Below are positions 54,622 to 63,737 of a stretch of 64,000 nt of DNA, one piece after another. The DNA comes from Lepidodermella squamata. Its lineage: Eukaryota > Gastrotricha. The translations under genes were made by a program, and so were the position numbers. The notes under the pieces were generated by a model, which was given only the letters and a program-made list of their open reading frames with translations, was not told the origin of the DNA and ran no database searches. Numbering within the stretch: position 1 is the stretch's first letter; every line of letters starts with the position of its first letter. The DNA lies in the NCBI GenBank assembly GCA_047495785.1, contig JBLDXI010000029.1:2542001-2606000 (forward strand), read 5' to 3'.

Positions 54622-55785
54622 CTATATGCTACACACAGTTTTATATTCTTCCTTCGTTATTTTACCATGCTTCAGCAACAAGTCCGCAATAGAAACCAAT
54701 TCGTTCCTAATTGCTTCATTGTTATTACCTGCTCTAATTTCTCCCAAACAGTGCAGCATTCGCCTTTGCGCATCCTGCAATGTCACAAAAAGCGCAGAAC
54801 CAGACTGCTTAGAAATGACGAGTTCAGATTTTACGCCGGAGTGAGGTTTCGGTTTGTATCCGGTTCCGCGACAAATGTCTTGAAAATGAGACAAATCTTC
54901 TTGGGTGTATTTGTACTTTTTCGGTTCATATCGCTTCAAAATGAGATTTCTCACGCCATCAGAAATTTGCTCATCAAACACTCTGCCTTGATTCTTTTTT
55001 CTGACCCGGAGCCACCCATCATGTAAATCTTCCTTGCGTACATAATATCTCCCAAACTTCTGGAGAGTTTTCGGGGTTGGTTTGGTGAAACCCTCACCTA
55101 GCTGCTTGCTTTTTAATTTTTCGCGATAGTCCCTCAGAACTGCAATGTCGCGCTTAATTCTATTATAGTCATCTGAATCTCTTTTCCCTGCTCGAGTCAG
55201 ATTAGAGAGCTTAACTCCTAAGACCTGCCTGTTATAAGTGGCCAAACTTACCACGGCTTCTTCTATGTCTTCTTGTTTAATTTGTTCAATTGTAGGGAAA
55301 TTATGCTGACGGATGATAGCGTTCATTTCTTCTGTCTCATATGTCCCTTCTTGAGCATCCTCATTCTCCTTCGATGAGTCAGAATCAGAATCTTGTTCAC
55401 TTTCATCAGTTTCTGAATTTCGCGAAGAGGCTAACCTACTTTTTTCAGGGCTCTCATACTCAAGCTTAGGGATTTTTAAAGCTACAGGAGATGCGGAGGC
55501 AGAGATAGATGGAGTGCTGTGCTTAACTATTGGTGGTTTCTTTTTAACTACTAATTCCTTGATCGAATTTTGCAAATTACGTATTGCATCGGTGGTTGGT
55601 CGTTGGTTGATAGCTGTTTGAATGGCGGTTAGTGGGCTCGGTTCGGTTTCCACTCCAAATTTGTGCTTGAGCGCATAAGAATCGCGACTTGCAAGCGCGA
55701 GGTTTTTATCATACAACTTCTCTTCTCTGTCTAATTGCTCCAAAATTTTTATTTGTTCGGTGATTGAGAGTTCTTTGATCGGCAT
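54622..55785 (-). CDS. Conserved Polinton protein of unknown function (DUF8207-like region)
   Basis: 387 residues. N-terminal coiled coil (ITEQIKILEQLDREEKLYDK), a disordered acidic Ser/Glu/Asp middle (DESEQDSDSDSSKENEDAQE), then a folded domain with KFGRYYVRKEDLHDGWLRVR, VFDEQISDGVRNLILKRYEP and KYTQEDLSHFQDICRGTGY, and a helical C-terminus (ADLLLKHGKITKEEYKTV). The folded part resembles the DUF8207 region of invertebrate Polinton-derived proteins; I hold that name loosely. CTAGATT at 55797-55803. Confidence 0.65.
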   Translation of the reverse strand: MPIKELSITEQIKILEQLDREEKLYDKNLALASRDSYALKHKFGVETEPSPLTAIQTAINQRPTTDAIRNLQNSIKELVVKKKPPIVKHSTPSISASASPVALKIPKLEYESPEKSRLASSRNSETDESEQDSDSDSSKENEDAQEGTYETEEMNAIIRQHNFPTIEQIKQEDIEEAVVSLATYNRQVLGVKLSNLTRAGKRDSDDYNRIKRDIAVLRDYREKLKSKQLGEGFTKPTPKTLQKFGRYYVRKEDLHDGWLRVRKKNQGRVFDEQISDGVRNLILKRYEPKKYKYTQEDLSHFQDICRGTGYKPKPHSGVKSELVISKQSGSALFVTLQDAQRRMLHCLGEIRAGNNNEAIRNELVSIADLLLKHGKITKEEYKTVCSI

Positions 55786-55796
55786 TTGAATTAGGA

Positions 55797-55803
55797 CTAG
55801 ATT
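55797..55803 (-). promoter_or_regulatory. CTAGATT pre-ATG motif (DUF8207-like gene)
   Basis: AATCTAG on the coding strand, 11 bp before the ATG. Confidence 0.5.
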
Positions 55804-55807
55804 TTAC

Positions 55808-56518
55808 TTACCGAGGTTCACCGTAAAATATTCCTGTATAATGTGCCCTTAGTTTCAACGACTTGTGTTTTATTACGCTGTCAATTATAAAAGACCCGTG
55901 ATTGTTATACGACGAAACGCATAATTCGTACTTTTTCATGAATTCATCCTTTCCGATTTCTCCAGCGTGAATTCTGTGAATTGTCTGAAGTTCCCGCCCG
56001 TCAGTCAATTTTTTCAAAACGATGAACTGCGCATTGTCACGGATTATTTTCGGAATTTTGAAATATGACTGGCTCAAGTATGCCACGGAGCAATTGTACT
56101 TTCGTGACCTAATAAACAAATCGCCAATGTATTTCTCTTGGCTCTTAGCATTTTCCAGACAAATATCATCAAAGACATAGAAGTGCTGATACTTCTTGTC
56201 GAGCTTATCAAGGGGCATGACATCCGCTATATCTGTGGAAAAGTGAATAAGTGACTCGTTTATTCCTTTCATTTTCAACTCGGCTTCTTTAGCTTTCTGC
56301 AAATTTATCAAGAACTGGTATTTGTCTTCATCTAAAGTTTTAGAGTAAATGAACAGCTTATGAAAAACAGAATTATGAATGATATTGAGCAAATCATTAG
56401 TTTTACCGGTATTGCTTGGACCGATAATAATTGTTCGGAAACAATGCTGCGGGTAAAAAGGAGAGATATTTAGCGGTGAAGACTCGCTTTTAGGGATTAT
56501 TAAATCAAAATTGATCAT
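55808..56518 (-). CDS. ATP: Genome-packaging ATPase (FtsK/HerA type)
   Basis: 236 residues, normal for Polinton packaging ATPases. Walker A is GPSNTGKTNDL in TIIIGPSNTGKT, Walker B is HFYVFDDICLE, and the sensor/Arg-finger region includes FIRSRKYNCSVAYLSQSYFK with the conserved Gln-Ser. It would pump the element's DNA into preformed capsids. Its start faces the integrase gene across a 46-bp gap that contains the palindrome at 56529-56544. Confidence 0.92.
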   Translation of the reverse strand: MINFDLIIPKSESSPLNISPFYPQHCFRTIIIGPSNTGKTNDLLNIIHNSVFHKLFIYSKTLDEDKYQFLINLQKAKEAELKMKGINESLIHFSTDIADVMPLDKLDKKYQHFYVFDDICLENAKSQEKYIGDLFIRSRKYNCSVAYLSQSYFKIPKIIRDNAQFIVLKKLTDGRELQTIHRIHAGEIGKDEFMKKYELCVSSYNNHGSFIIDSVIKHKSLKLRAHYTGIFYGEPR

Positions 56519-56528
56519 TTACATTCCA

Positions 56529-56544
56529 ATTAGAAATTTCTAAT
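56529..56544. promoter_or_regulatory. 16-bp perfect palindrome between divergent ATPase and integrase genes
   Basis: ATTAGAAATTTCTAAT, its own reverse complement, formed by two facing copies of the ATTAGA motif that precedes the leftward genes. A bidirectional promoter element is the natural reading. Confidence 0.65.
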
Positions 56545-56564
56545 GCTGTTATAAACATTGTGAA

Positions 56565-58118
56565 ATGTTCGACGGAATTATCAATAACTTGCCGGTAGAA
56601 TTGCATCTCCCCTCTTACCCGGTCAAAGGTGAATATCGTCCCCACGGATCATTCAACAACACGCAGAAGTATAGTTACGCTGGACCAGGTACAAATTTCG
56701 TCCAGCGAATGAAGGAAGGATATGAAGGCATCAATGATCTGGACAAGGCAGCTAAAGTTCACGACTATTACTATTGGAAATATAAAGATCGAGAAATGAG
56801 GACAAGAGCGGACATAATTCTAGCCGATGAAGCCTTCAAGATAGCCAACGACAATTCGAAAAGCGGATACGAGAGAGCCATGGCGGCGTTCGTATACAAA
56901 ACCTTCCATGAAGGAGGCCTAGCCGATAAATTCCATGGAGGCCGAATGCCTACAGGATACGAGCGTCGGGAAGACGAGTGCCATGGTGAAGGATACGAAT
57001 TGCGGCAACGAAAGCCTGTGGATTATACTGCAACAAAATATATCGGTGAAGTTTCAAAACCGAAGAGACAGCAGAAGAAATTAGCAGGAAACGCAGATAA
57101 ACTCAAGCCTCAATTCGATAAGGAAAGCACGATAGAGAAGATGAATAGCGGAACGAGCAAAGTGAATTTTCCCATTTTAGCTGATGAGTTACACAAACCG
57201 GCTAGAAAGAGATTCCCGCGACGCCGAGTAATTCTTCACGATGTGGATGAAACATGGGGTATGGATCTGTGCTTCATGAATGACTTAGCCGACGACAACG
57301 AAGGCTATAAATACTTGTTAACTGTTATTGATTGCTTTTCCAAATTTGCGTGGGCTGTCCCATTGAAAACTAAAGACGCCAAAACTGTATTTGATGCTTT
57401 CATAACTATTGTCGACAGGAGTAAAAGAGAACCGAAGAATATTTGGGTTGATGAAGGTAGTGAATTCTATAACTCAACTTTCACCAAATGGTTGAAAGCA
57501 AACAATGTCATCAGGTATTCAACGTATGAAAACTTCCATAACCCAATCATAGAGCGATTTAATAGAACACTGAAAACAATGATGTGGAAGAGGTTTACTC
57601 TTGAAAATACTCGAAAGTGGATCAATATGATAGATTCCTTAGTAGATGAATATAACAATAAGAAACATAGATCCATTAATATGACCCCATCCGAAGCAGT
57701 GAATCCGATCAATAAAGACAGAGTATTACGAAGTCTCTACCCTAACCCCCCGCCAAAATTGAAAAAGCCAAAATTTAAGCTAAACGACATTGTTAGGATT
57801 AGTAGAATTAAAGAACTTTTCGAAAAGGGTTTTCATCCTAATTGGTCTGAAGAATTGTTAAGAATCGTGAAGATCAATGATACATACCCTAGAACGTATA
57901 AATTGAGAGCATTAGATGGTGAGGAAGTAGTCGGAAGTTTCTATGAGCAAGAGTTACTGAAATCTAAAATAAGCGAAAATGATTTATACGACAACAGCAT
58001 TCACCGCGTTGAGAAGATATTACAAAAGAAAACGGTCAAAGGTAAGGAAATGGTGCTAATTAAATGGGCGGGCTATGATCATCCCACGTGGGAGAAAGCC
58101 GACAACCTTATAGATTGA
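56565..58118 (+). CDS. INT: Fusion protein: PLA2-like domain, retroviral-type integrase, chromodomain
   Basis: 517 residues. Residues about 36-115 carry a phospholipase A2-like motif set of the parvovirus VP1 kind: YAGPGTNFV (Ca-loop, 38-46) and DKAAKVHDYYY with the HD dyad at 66-67. About 225-375 is the integrase core with D (WGMDLCF), D (WVDEGSEFYN) and E (PIIERFNRTLKTMMW) in the correct order. About 470-517 is a chromodomain (HRVEKILQKKTVKGKE, LIKWAGYDHPTWE). Integrase inserts the element, and the chromodomain would direct it to methylated histone. The PLA2-like head is normally a separate virion protein, so the fusion is odd. No HHCC zinc domain is seen before the core. Confidence 0.92.
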   Translation: MFDGIINNLPVELHLPSYPVKGEYRPHGSFNNTQKYSYAGPGTNFVQRMKEGYEGINDLDKAAKVHDYYYWKYKDREMRTRADIILADEAFKIANDNSKSGYERAMAAFVYKTFHEGGLADKFHGGRMPTGYERREDECHGEGYELRQRKPVDYTATKYIGEVSKPKRQQKKLAGNADKLKPQFDKESTIEKMNSGTSKVNFPILADELHKPARKRFPRRRVILHDVDETWGMDLCFMNDLADDNEGYKYLLTVIDCFSKFAWAVPLKTKDAKTVFDAFITIVDRSKREPKNIWVDEGSEFYNSTFTKWLKANNVIRYSTYENFHNPIIERFNRTLKTMMWKRFTLENTRKWINMIDSLVDEYNNKKHRSINMTPSEAVNPINKDRVLRSLYPNPPPKLKKPKFKLNDIVRISRIKELFEKGFHPNWSEELLRIVKINDTYPRTYKLRALDGEEVVGSFYEQELLKSKISENDLYDNSIHRVEKILQKKTVKGKEMVLIKWAGYDHPTWEKADNLID

Positions 58119-58126
58119 TGAGTAAT

Positions 58127-58420
58127 TCATTCATCTTTTGCGTTATTTATTATGTGTACATTACGTATTTTGAAGTGAGAACAATTTCTCAATTTGTTCG
58201 CAATAATGTTACCGACAATTTCCTCCAATTGTTTCTCGGAAATAACCAAAAATTTCTCTGTCGTGTTAAGCAGCATATCACTCAATTTCGCCATGTTTGA
58301 TATTTCTCGCCAATACTTTTTACAACTGTTTTTATGAACCTCCTTATATGCTGATATCCTTTCTTCCTCCGTCAAATATTTTTTGGGTCTACCTCTCGGC
58401 TTCTTATTGTTTGAATCCAT
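58127..58420 (-). CDS. Small AT-hook-like Polinton protein
   Basis: 97 residues from the ATG at 58420 (an in-frame ATG at 58447 exists but lies in the TATATATATA stretch that looks like its promoter). The N-terminus KKPRGRPKKYLTEEERISAY contains an AT-hook core (PRGRPKK) followed by a helical segment; the rest is predicted helical (KLSDMLLNTTEKFLVISEKQ). It is convergent with the integrase, their stops 8 bp apart, and divergent from the polymerase. A DNA-binding regulator is plausible. Confidence 0.7.
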   Translation of the reverse strand: MDSNNKKPRGRPKKYLTEEERISAYKEVHKNSCKKYWREISNMAKLSDMLLNTTEKFLVISEKQLEEIVGNIIANKLRNCSHFKIRNVHIINNAKDE

Positions 58421-58429
58421 TCTGAATTT

Positions 58430-58445
58430 CCTTATATATATATAC
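58430..58445. promoter_or_regulatory. TATA-rich region between divergent small gene and polymerase
   Basis: TATATATATATACATT just upstream of the 58420 start codon. The polymerase side has a second AT-run (AATATAATATTATATAAC) directly before its ATG. Confidence 0.4.
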
Positions 58446-58528
58446 ATTATAAAGAGAAAATAATTTTAAGCTTTACCAGGGAGAATTTTACTTAAAGAAA
58501 TATTTTCTTAATATAATATTATATAACA

Positions 58529-61500
58529 ATGAGTAACGAAAATTCGAGCATACTTGGTCCGAAGGGTTTCCCCATTAAAAAAGGTGGAAAAGCCTACAAA
58601 CAGTATATTAAAGACGGTTTTTCATACGATGAAACGGGTAGTAAATGGTATAAGAATGGACGTCCATATGTTCAACATGTTGTTAATCCCGAAAATAGAA
58701 AGTTAATCCCTGTTAATGGTGACATATTCAATCAGTTGGTAACTAGTAATTACATATATGAGAAGTATAGAAACCAGCTAAAGAAAGTCACCATTTTAAA
58801 CAATCAAAAGATAGAAGTTGGATCGAGAGAGTTTATCAAGTTGGTTCGAAATACACACGCTTACGATTCCAAAAATAACATATTAACCAAATACAAGAGT
58901 AGAATCAGAGATGGTTACGTATTCGATCCGATTACTGGAAAGCCTATCGTGATTGGGGGAGATAGATATGAAAGCTTGAGAAGACAAGGATATGCAATAA
59001 AAGATGATTCAAATAGGATGTGCAAAAGACAGGAAAAGGATGGTTTCGTTATCAACCCCAAAACAATGAATAAAATCAAAATTAATGGGGATAAATTTAA
59101 TCAACTGATTGCCAATGGATATAAATACGTTCAAAGCACCAATAGCTTGGAAAAAGATGATTACTTTCATATCGTTAAAATAGATGACTTTGGGCATTTC
59201 AAAAATATTCTCACTCGCACGGACATAGAGCCAACAAATAATTGTGAAATAGATTTTTACGAATATGCAAAGAAAATCAAGCCCAAGGTTATTAACGAGT
59301 ATCGAAAACTAATTAACCAGCGCGGTCCAGTAAGAGCAGTGCTGTATACATCACTTTACTACCAAGAGAATAACGGCGTTCCAACATACCAATGGAGCTC
59401 ATCGAATGAGAAAGCTCCAACAATTATAAATCATGACGATATTCCTGGTATTGTAGATAATATGTTCACACAAATGGGTTCGAGCATTCAAGAGTATCAT
59501 CAACGAGAGACAGGTGGAACGCTGATAGGAATAGGAAATACAAGTGTATGCACGTTTACATACAAGCCGTTAGCAGCAGGTTCTTACATAGAGACACCGA
59601 AATGGATTGCGAATAAAAAAGCAGTCATTAACGTTCAAAACAAATCAGATAATAAATGTATCGTATGGAGCATTCTCGCTTCGCGGCATCAATTTGACAA
59701 TCATGCATATCGGGTTTCTAAATATATGAACTTTGAAAAGACAATTAATACCGACGGAATAGCTTTCCCGATTAGCATAAAAGGCATATCGAAATTGGAA
59801 GATTTGAATAAATTACGCATCAATATCATTGAATGCGGGAAAATCGACAAGGAGGTCCTCTTCCCATTTTACGTATCAGATAAGAAATTCCTAGAAGAAG
59901 TTAATCTTCTGAGAATTGTTGAGAACAAGCAAGCACATTACTGCTGGATTAAGAATCCTAGTGCACTGTTGGCAGGAGTTAACAAGCATGAGCATAAGCG
60001 ATTCTGGTGTTTCAGATGCTTTCAGGGTTTTAATAGCGATGAATCCAGGCAACATCATGTCAATGAAAAGAAGTGTAATGAGAAAGATGGAAAAGTGAAA
60101 GTTGAAATGCCTAAGGGTGAATCGGTTACGTTCAAAAATTACGCCAAGCAGTTGAAAATCCCTTTTGCATTTTATTGTGACGCAGAGAGTTTCCTCGTGA
60201 AGACCAATCAGAAAAAGGGTGCCAGCTCCACTATTTATCAAAAACATGAAGCGAACTCTTTCGGTGTTTACCTTTCAAGTGATGTCGAAGGCATTAACTC
60301 GAGGTATAAAACATTCGAGGGCGAGAAATGCACCGAAGAATTTCTTAAATATCTGATGAAACAGGAATCATTCTTGACTTCATATCTGAGGAATACTAAT
60401 AAAGCAATGACGCTGACAGGGCAGCAAAAAACAGAATATAACAAAGCTTCACAATGCCATATTTGTAAAGGAGCTTTTGCAGATGAGTCAGAAAAATGGA
60501 AAAAAGTGCGAGATCATGATCATTTGACAGGCTATTACAGAGGCGCAGCTCATAGTTTCTGCAATTTGAAATACAGCTACAGGAATATCAATATTCCAGT
60601 AGTTTTTCATAATTTGAAAGGTTATGATGCACATTTGATTTTACAAGCAGCGGGAAAGGTAATAGAAGAAATTAATAATAAAAGAATATCAGAATGGGAG
60701 CAATTGCCGAAGGAGCAGAAATCTCATGTGAAGAAACGTTTGTTACAGATAGGAGCCATCGCAAATAGTTCTGAGAAATACATCTCTTTCAGCATTGGCC
60801 GATTGAGGTTCATAGACAGCCTCAACTTCATGCCGGTAAGTTTAGCTGATTTGGTACAGAATTTGAAAAAATCGAACGGTGGGTTCCCTCATCTGAAAAG
60901 CCAATTTCCGCGGCTAACAGATTTACAACTTGACCTGATAAAGCAGAAGGGATTCTATCCGTATGAATATATAGATGGTCCTGAAAAACTGGAGGAGCCT
61001 TCACTGCCTGATATGGAACATTTCTCTACCAGTCTCCACTCGAGTTCGATTGATGGGAAATCAGGGCGAGTACCAATATCACAGGAAGATTATGAACATG
61101 CTAAACGCGTGTATAAAGAATTTCAATGTCGAAAATTCAAAGACTATCATAGCCTTTATTTGAAAACCGATGTCTTACTCTTAGCCGACTGTTTCGAGAG
61201 CTTCAGAGATACATGTATGAAGTATTACACATTGGACCCTGCTCATTATTTAACAGCGCCAAGTTTGTCGTGGGATGCTATGTTGAAGAAAACTGGTGTT
61301 CGAATTGAACTATTGGAGAATGAAGATATGTTAACATTTGTAGAGGAGGGAATTCGTGGCGGGGTCAGCATAATCACTCATAGATACGCTGGAGCGAATA
61401 ACAAATACATGGTTGAATATGACCCATCGAAGCCGGACTCGTATATTTTATACCTGGATGCAAATAATCTGTATGGCTATGCCATGTCGCAAGCCTTGCC

Positions 61501-62770
61501 ATTAGGTCGTTACAAATGGGAAAAGAACTTGGATAAATATACCACAGATTTTATATTGAATTTAGGTGATGACAATGATACAGGATATATATTAATGGTA
61601 GATTTAGAATATCCTAATACCTTACATGATATTCATAATGATTATCCATTTTGTCCCGAACAAACATTTTGCGAACCCAGTCCGTACATGCAAACTGTCA
61701 TGCAGAATTTGAATTTATCAAAACCGCCATCTATAACAAAACTGACTCAAAATCTCAATGATAAGACAAACTACGTCATTCATTATCGAAATCTGAGGCA
61801 GGCTCTGGAGAATGGTTTGATTTTAAAGAAGGTTCATAAGGTTCTAAGCTTCAGCCAATCGAAATGGTTGGCACCTTATATTGATTTCAATACGAAAAAG
61901 AGAAGTGAAGCTAGGAATGATTTTGAGAAAGATTTCTTCAAGCTGCTGAATAATGCAGTTTTTGGAAAGACCATGGAGAACCTTAGAAAAAGAGTAGACA
62001 TCAGACTCGTTACTCAGCCCACAAAATTACAAAAACTGATAAACAAGCCAAATTTCAAAGATGCCAAAGTTATTGCCGAAGACTTATGCAGTGTAAATAT
62101 GGCTAAGACATCTATTAAATTCGATCGCCCGATTATCGTAGGTTTCAGCGTTTTAGAATTGTCGAAGACATTGATGTATGAGTTTCATTACAATGTGATC
62201 AAGAAAAAATATGGTGACAGGGCGAAGCTGTTATTCACAGACACAGATTCTTTGTGTTATCATGTCCAAGCTGAGGATATATATAAGGATATAGAAAGTT
62301 ATAAAGAGGTGATGGACTTTAGTGACTACCCTAAGGACCATGCATTACATTCAAACGTTAACAAGAAAGTTATTGGTAAGTTCAAAGACGAATGTGCGGG
62401 AGGTATAACACTCTCTACTATTACTGAGTTCGTCGGCTTGAGATCGAAATCCTACAGCTTCAAATCTGAAGTAATTTCAACGAGTGGAGAAAATACAGAA
62501 CTCCACAAGGAGACATCGGTAAATAAAGCTAAGGGTGTCGTTAAACAATGCGTAAAAAAGCAAATACACTTTGAAAATTATAAAAATTGTGTTTTGAAGC
62601 ATGTATTAACAAAAGCTACATTCAATCAAATCCGATCCTTCAATCATAAGCTAGTAACTATGCAAAGTACAAAACTCGCTCTGTGCCCATACGATGACAA
62701 ACGATGGGTGTGTGATGATGGTGTAACAACGCTTGCTCATGGTCACTGTAAGTCAAAAAATGTACACTGA
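58529..62770 (+). CDS. pPolB: Protein-primed family B DNA polymerase
   Basis: 1413 residues. Residues 1-220 hold about four repeats of a short unit with the pattern NPxT..I...G..y..L...GY (2-cysteine-adaptor-like). A zinc finger (CFRCFQGFNSDESRQHH, about 492) follows. The exonuclease domain starts at FYCDAESFL (about 550); a CHICKGAF ... RDHDHLTGYYRGAAHSFCN insertion (about 645-680) looks like an HNH/endonuclease VII fold and is followed by FHNLKGYDAHLI (Exo II) and YLKTDVLLLADCF (Exo III, about 875). Polymerase motifs are YLDANNLYGYAMSQALP (A, about 975), LLNNAVFGKTMEN (B, about 1140) and LFTDTDSLCYH (C, about 1236). All catalytic acids are present, so the enzyme is probably active and would copy the element from a terminal protein. 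Confidence 0.96.
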   Translation: MSNENSSILGPKGFPIKKGGKAYKQYIKDGFSYDETGSKWYKNGRPYVQHVVNPENRKLIPVNGDIFNQLVTSNYIYEKYRNQLKKVTILNNQKIEVGSREFIKLVRNTHAYDSKNNILTKYKSRIRDGYVFDPITGKPIVIGGDRYESLRRQGYAIKDDSNRMCKRQEKDGFVINPKTMNKIKINGDKFNQLIANGYKYVQSTNSLEKDDYFHIVKIDDFGHFKNILTRTDIEPTNNCEIDFYEYAKKIKPKVINEYRKLINQRGPVRAVLYTSLYYQENNGVPTYQWSSSNEKAPTIINHDDIPGIVDNMFTQMGSSIQEYHQRETGGTLIGIGNTSVCTFTYKPLAAGSYIETPKWIANKKAVINVQNKSDNKCIVWSILASRHQFDNHAYRVSKYMNFEKTINTDGIAFPISIKGISKLEDLNKLRINIIECGKIDKEVLFPFYVSDKKFLEEVNLLRIVENKQAHYCWIKNPSALLAGVNKHEHKRFWCFRCFQGFNSDESRQHHVNEKKCNEKDGKVKVEMPKGESVTFKNYAKQLKIPFAFYCDAESFLVKTNQKKGASSTIYQKHEANSFGVYLSSDVEGINSRYKTFEGEKCTEEFLKYLMKQESFLTSYLRNTNKAMTLTGQQKTEYNKASQCHICKGAFADESEKWKKVRDHDHLTGYYRGAAHSFCNLKYSYRNINIPVVFHNLKGYDAHLILQAAGKVIEEINNKRISEWEQLPKEQKSHVKKRLLQIGAIANSSEKYISFSIGRLRFIDSLNFMPVSLADLVQNLKKSNGGFPHLKSQFPRLTDLQLDLIKQKGFYPYEYIDGPEKLEEPSLPDMEHFSTSLHSSSIDGKSGRVPISQEDYEHAKRVYKEFQCRKFKDYHSLYLKTDVLLLADCFESFRDTCMKYYTLDPAHYLTAPSLSWDAMLKKTGVRIELLENEDMLTFVEEGIRGGVSIITHRYAGANNKYMVEYDPSKPDSYILYLDANNLYGYAMSQALPLGRYKWEKNLDKYTTDFILNLGDDNDTGYILMVDLEYPNTLHDIHNDYPFCPEQTFCEPSPYMQTVMQNLNLSKPPSITKLTQNLNDKTNYVIHYRNLRQALENGLILKKVHKVLSFSQSKWLAPYIDFNTKKRSEARNDFEKDFFKLLNNAVFGKTMENLRKRVDIRLVTQPTKLQKLINKPNFKDAKVIAEDLCSVNMAKTSIKFDRPIIVGFSVLELSKTLMYEFHYNVIKKKYGDRAKLLFTDTDSLCYHVQAEDIYKDIESYKEVMDFSDYPKDHALHSNVNKKVIGKFKDECAGGITLSTITEFVGLRSKSYSFKSEVISTSGENTELHKETSVNKAKGVVKQCVKKQIHFENYKNCVLKHVLTKATFNQIRSFNHKLVTMQSTKLALCPYDDKRWVCDDGVTTLAHGHCKSKNVH

Positions 62771-63416
62771 TAGATCTGCACTGGTAGGTACTGCCTATCA
62801 ACCGGTCTATCGACCGGTGGAGCGGTCGACAGACTGTAATGTAATGTGCCCGAGTAATGAAATCTGTATAAATTTCAATGACCTGGAATGAACTCAAGAA
62901 TATGATGAAATCCGAGAAGTCGAATATCATACCGCTATTTCATGATTTTTATGCATTTTTCAACGACCTGCGTTGAAGATGAAAATTTTTCCAAATCTCA
63001 CGAGTCATATATCATTCGAAAGCCAGTAAAGTACAGATTAAAAAATTGGGAGTGGAATTTCAAGTTTCGCTGGCATGAACAAAAATTTTGGCACTCAAAA
63101 CCTGACCAAAATGTGCCTTTTCACGAGGTTTGTTTCGAATATTCAACGACCTGTGTTGAAGATGAAAGTTTTTGCAAATCTCATGAGTCATATATCATTC
63201 GAAAGCCTTACATTTTTAGATTTGTTTAAGTCGAGTGTTTTTTTTTTATTTTCACATCCTTAAAAAATGTATGATAGAAAAAAAACTCAAATTTTAAGAA
63301 TTTTTTCAATTTTTTGATGACTTGAAATAATAACGAAAACGATGAGGTAATACGAATCCCTTGAGTCATATATCTTTAGAAAGCAAGTCATTTGACTAGT
63401 AATACCTTATCGGCCG
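62771..63416. repeat. Right flank with about 185-bp tandem repeat copies
   Basis: 62956-63071 and 63141-63208 are successive copies of one unit (TTCAACGACCTG, GTTGAAGATGAAA, GAGTCATATATCATTCGAAA), with a decayed third near 63361. The same unit occurs once left of the Polinton (47725-47841), in the same orientation. A palindromic ACCGGTCTATCGACCGGT lies at about 62800-62817. Confidence 0.75.
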
Positions 63417-63737
63417 GTGGGGTTCGATAGAGAATTAGCACGTGGTAGAAAGGTTGGGCACGAACTCGAAGAATTGAACAATTTATGGTTTCAAGCGGGA
63501 CAACGTCCAGCCGACTATTCACCTGATGCGCATTTGAAAGCAGGCAGTAAAGACATACAGCTACTTGAAAATTGGCTGAAGAATAAATCAACCAAAGACT
63601 CTTCTTTAGCACGCTTGCTTCACGAGGACATATTTCCGAAAAAAAAGATTCCAAAAGTTATCGGCTGTAGCTTGAGAGATCCCCTTCTTATTGTTGCAAA
63701 CCAGGCAGGACCTCGAACAAAAATTAAAAAAAAATAA
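63417..63737 (+). CDS. Open frame of unknown origin, possibly a 3' exon
   Basis: About 100 residues, hydrophilic (HELEELNNLWFQAGQRPADY, LARLLHEDIFPKKKIPKVIG), ending in a Lys-rich tail. It has no ATG at the start and a possible splice acceptor upstream, so it may be the last exon of a gene. It is not part of any recognised Polinton family. Confidence 0.35.
   Translation: MGFDRELARGRKVGHELEELNNLWFQAGQRPADYSPDAHLKAGSKDIQLLENWLKNKSTKDSSLARLLHEDIFPKKKIPKVIGCSLRDPLLIVANQAGPRTKIKKK

Larger units (their letters stand above)
49055..62770. mobile_element. Polinton/adintovirus-class element (ends not defined)
   Basis: A compact block of fourteen intronless genes combines a protein-primed DNA polymerase B, a retroviral-type integrase, a packaging ATPase, an adenain-type protease and double- and single-jelly-roll capsid genes. 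This is the defining gene set of Polintons (Mavericks) and the related adintoviruses. Eleven genes run leftwards as a morphogenesis block; integrase and polymerase run rightwards. All frames are complete, without frameshift or stop, so the insertion is young. Extents given are the outermost genes; the true element is larger, and its terminal inverted repeats were not found. Confidence 0.95.

Noticed and set aside
48700-63400. Terminal inverted repeats of the Polinton
   Set aside because: Several candidate words were compared by eye and none paired convincingly; only direct repeats were found.
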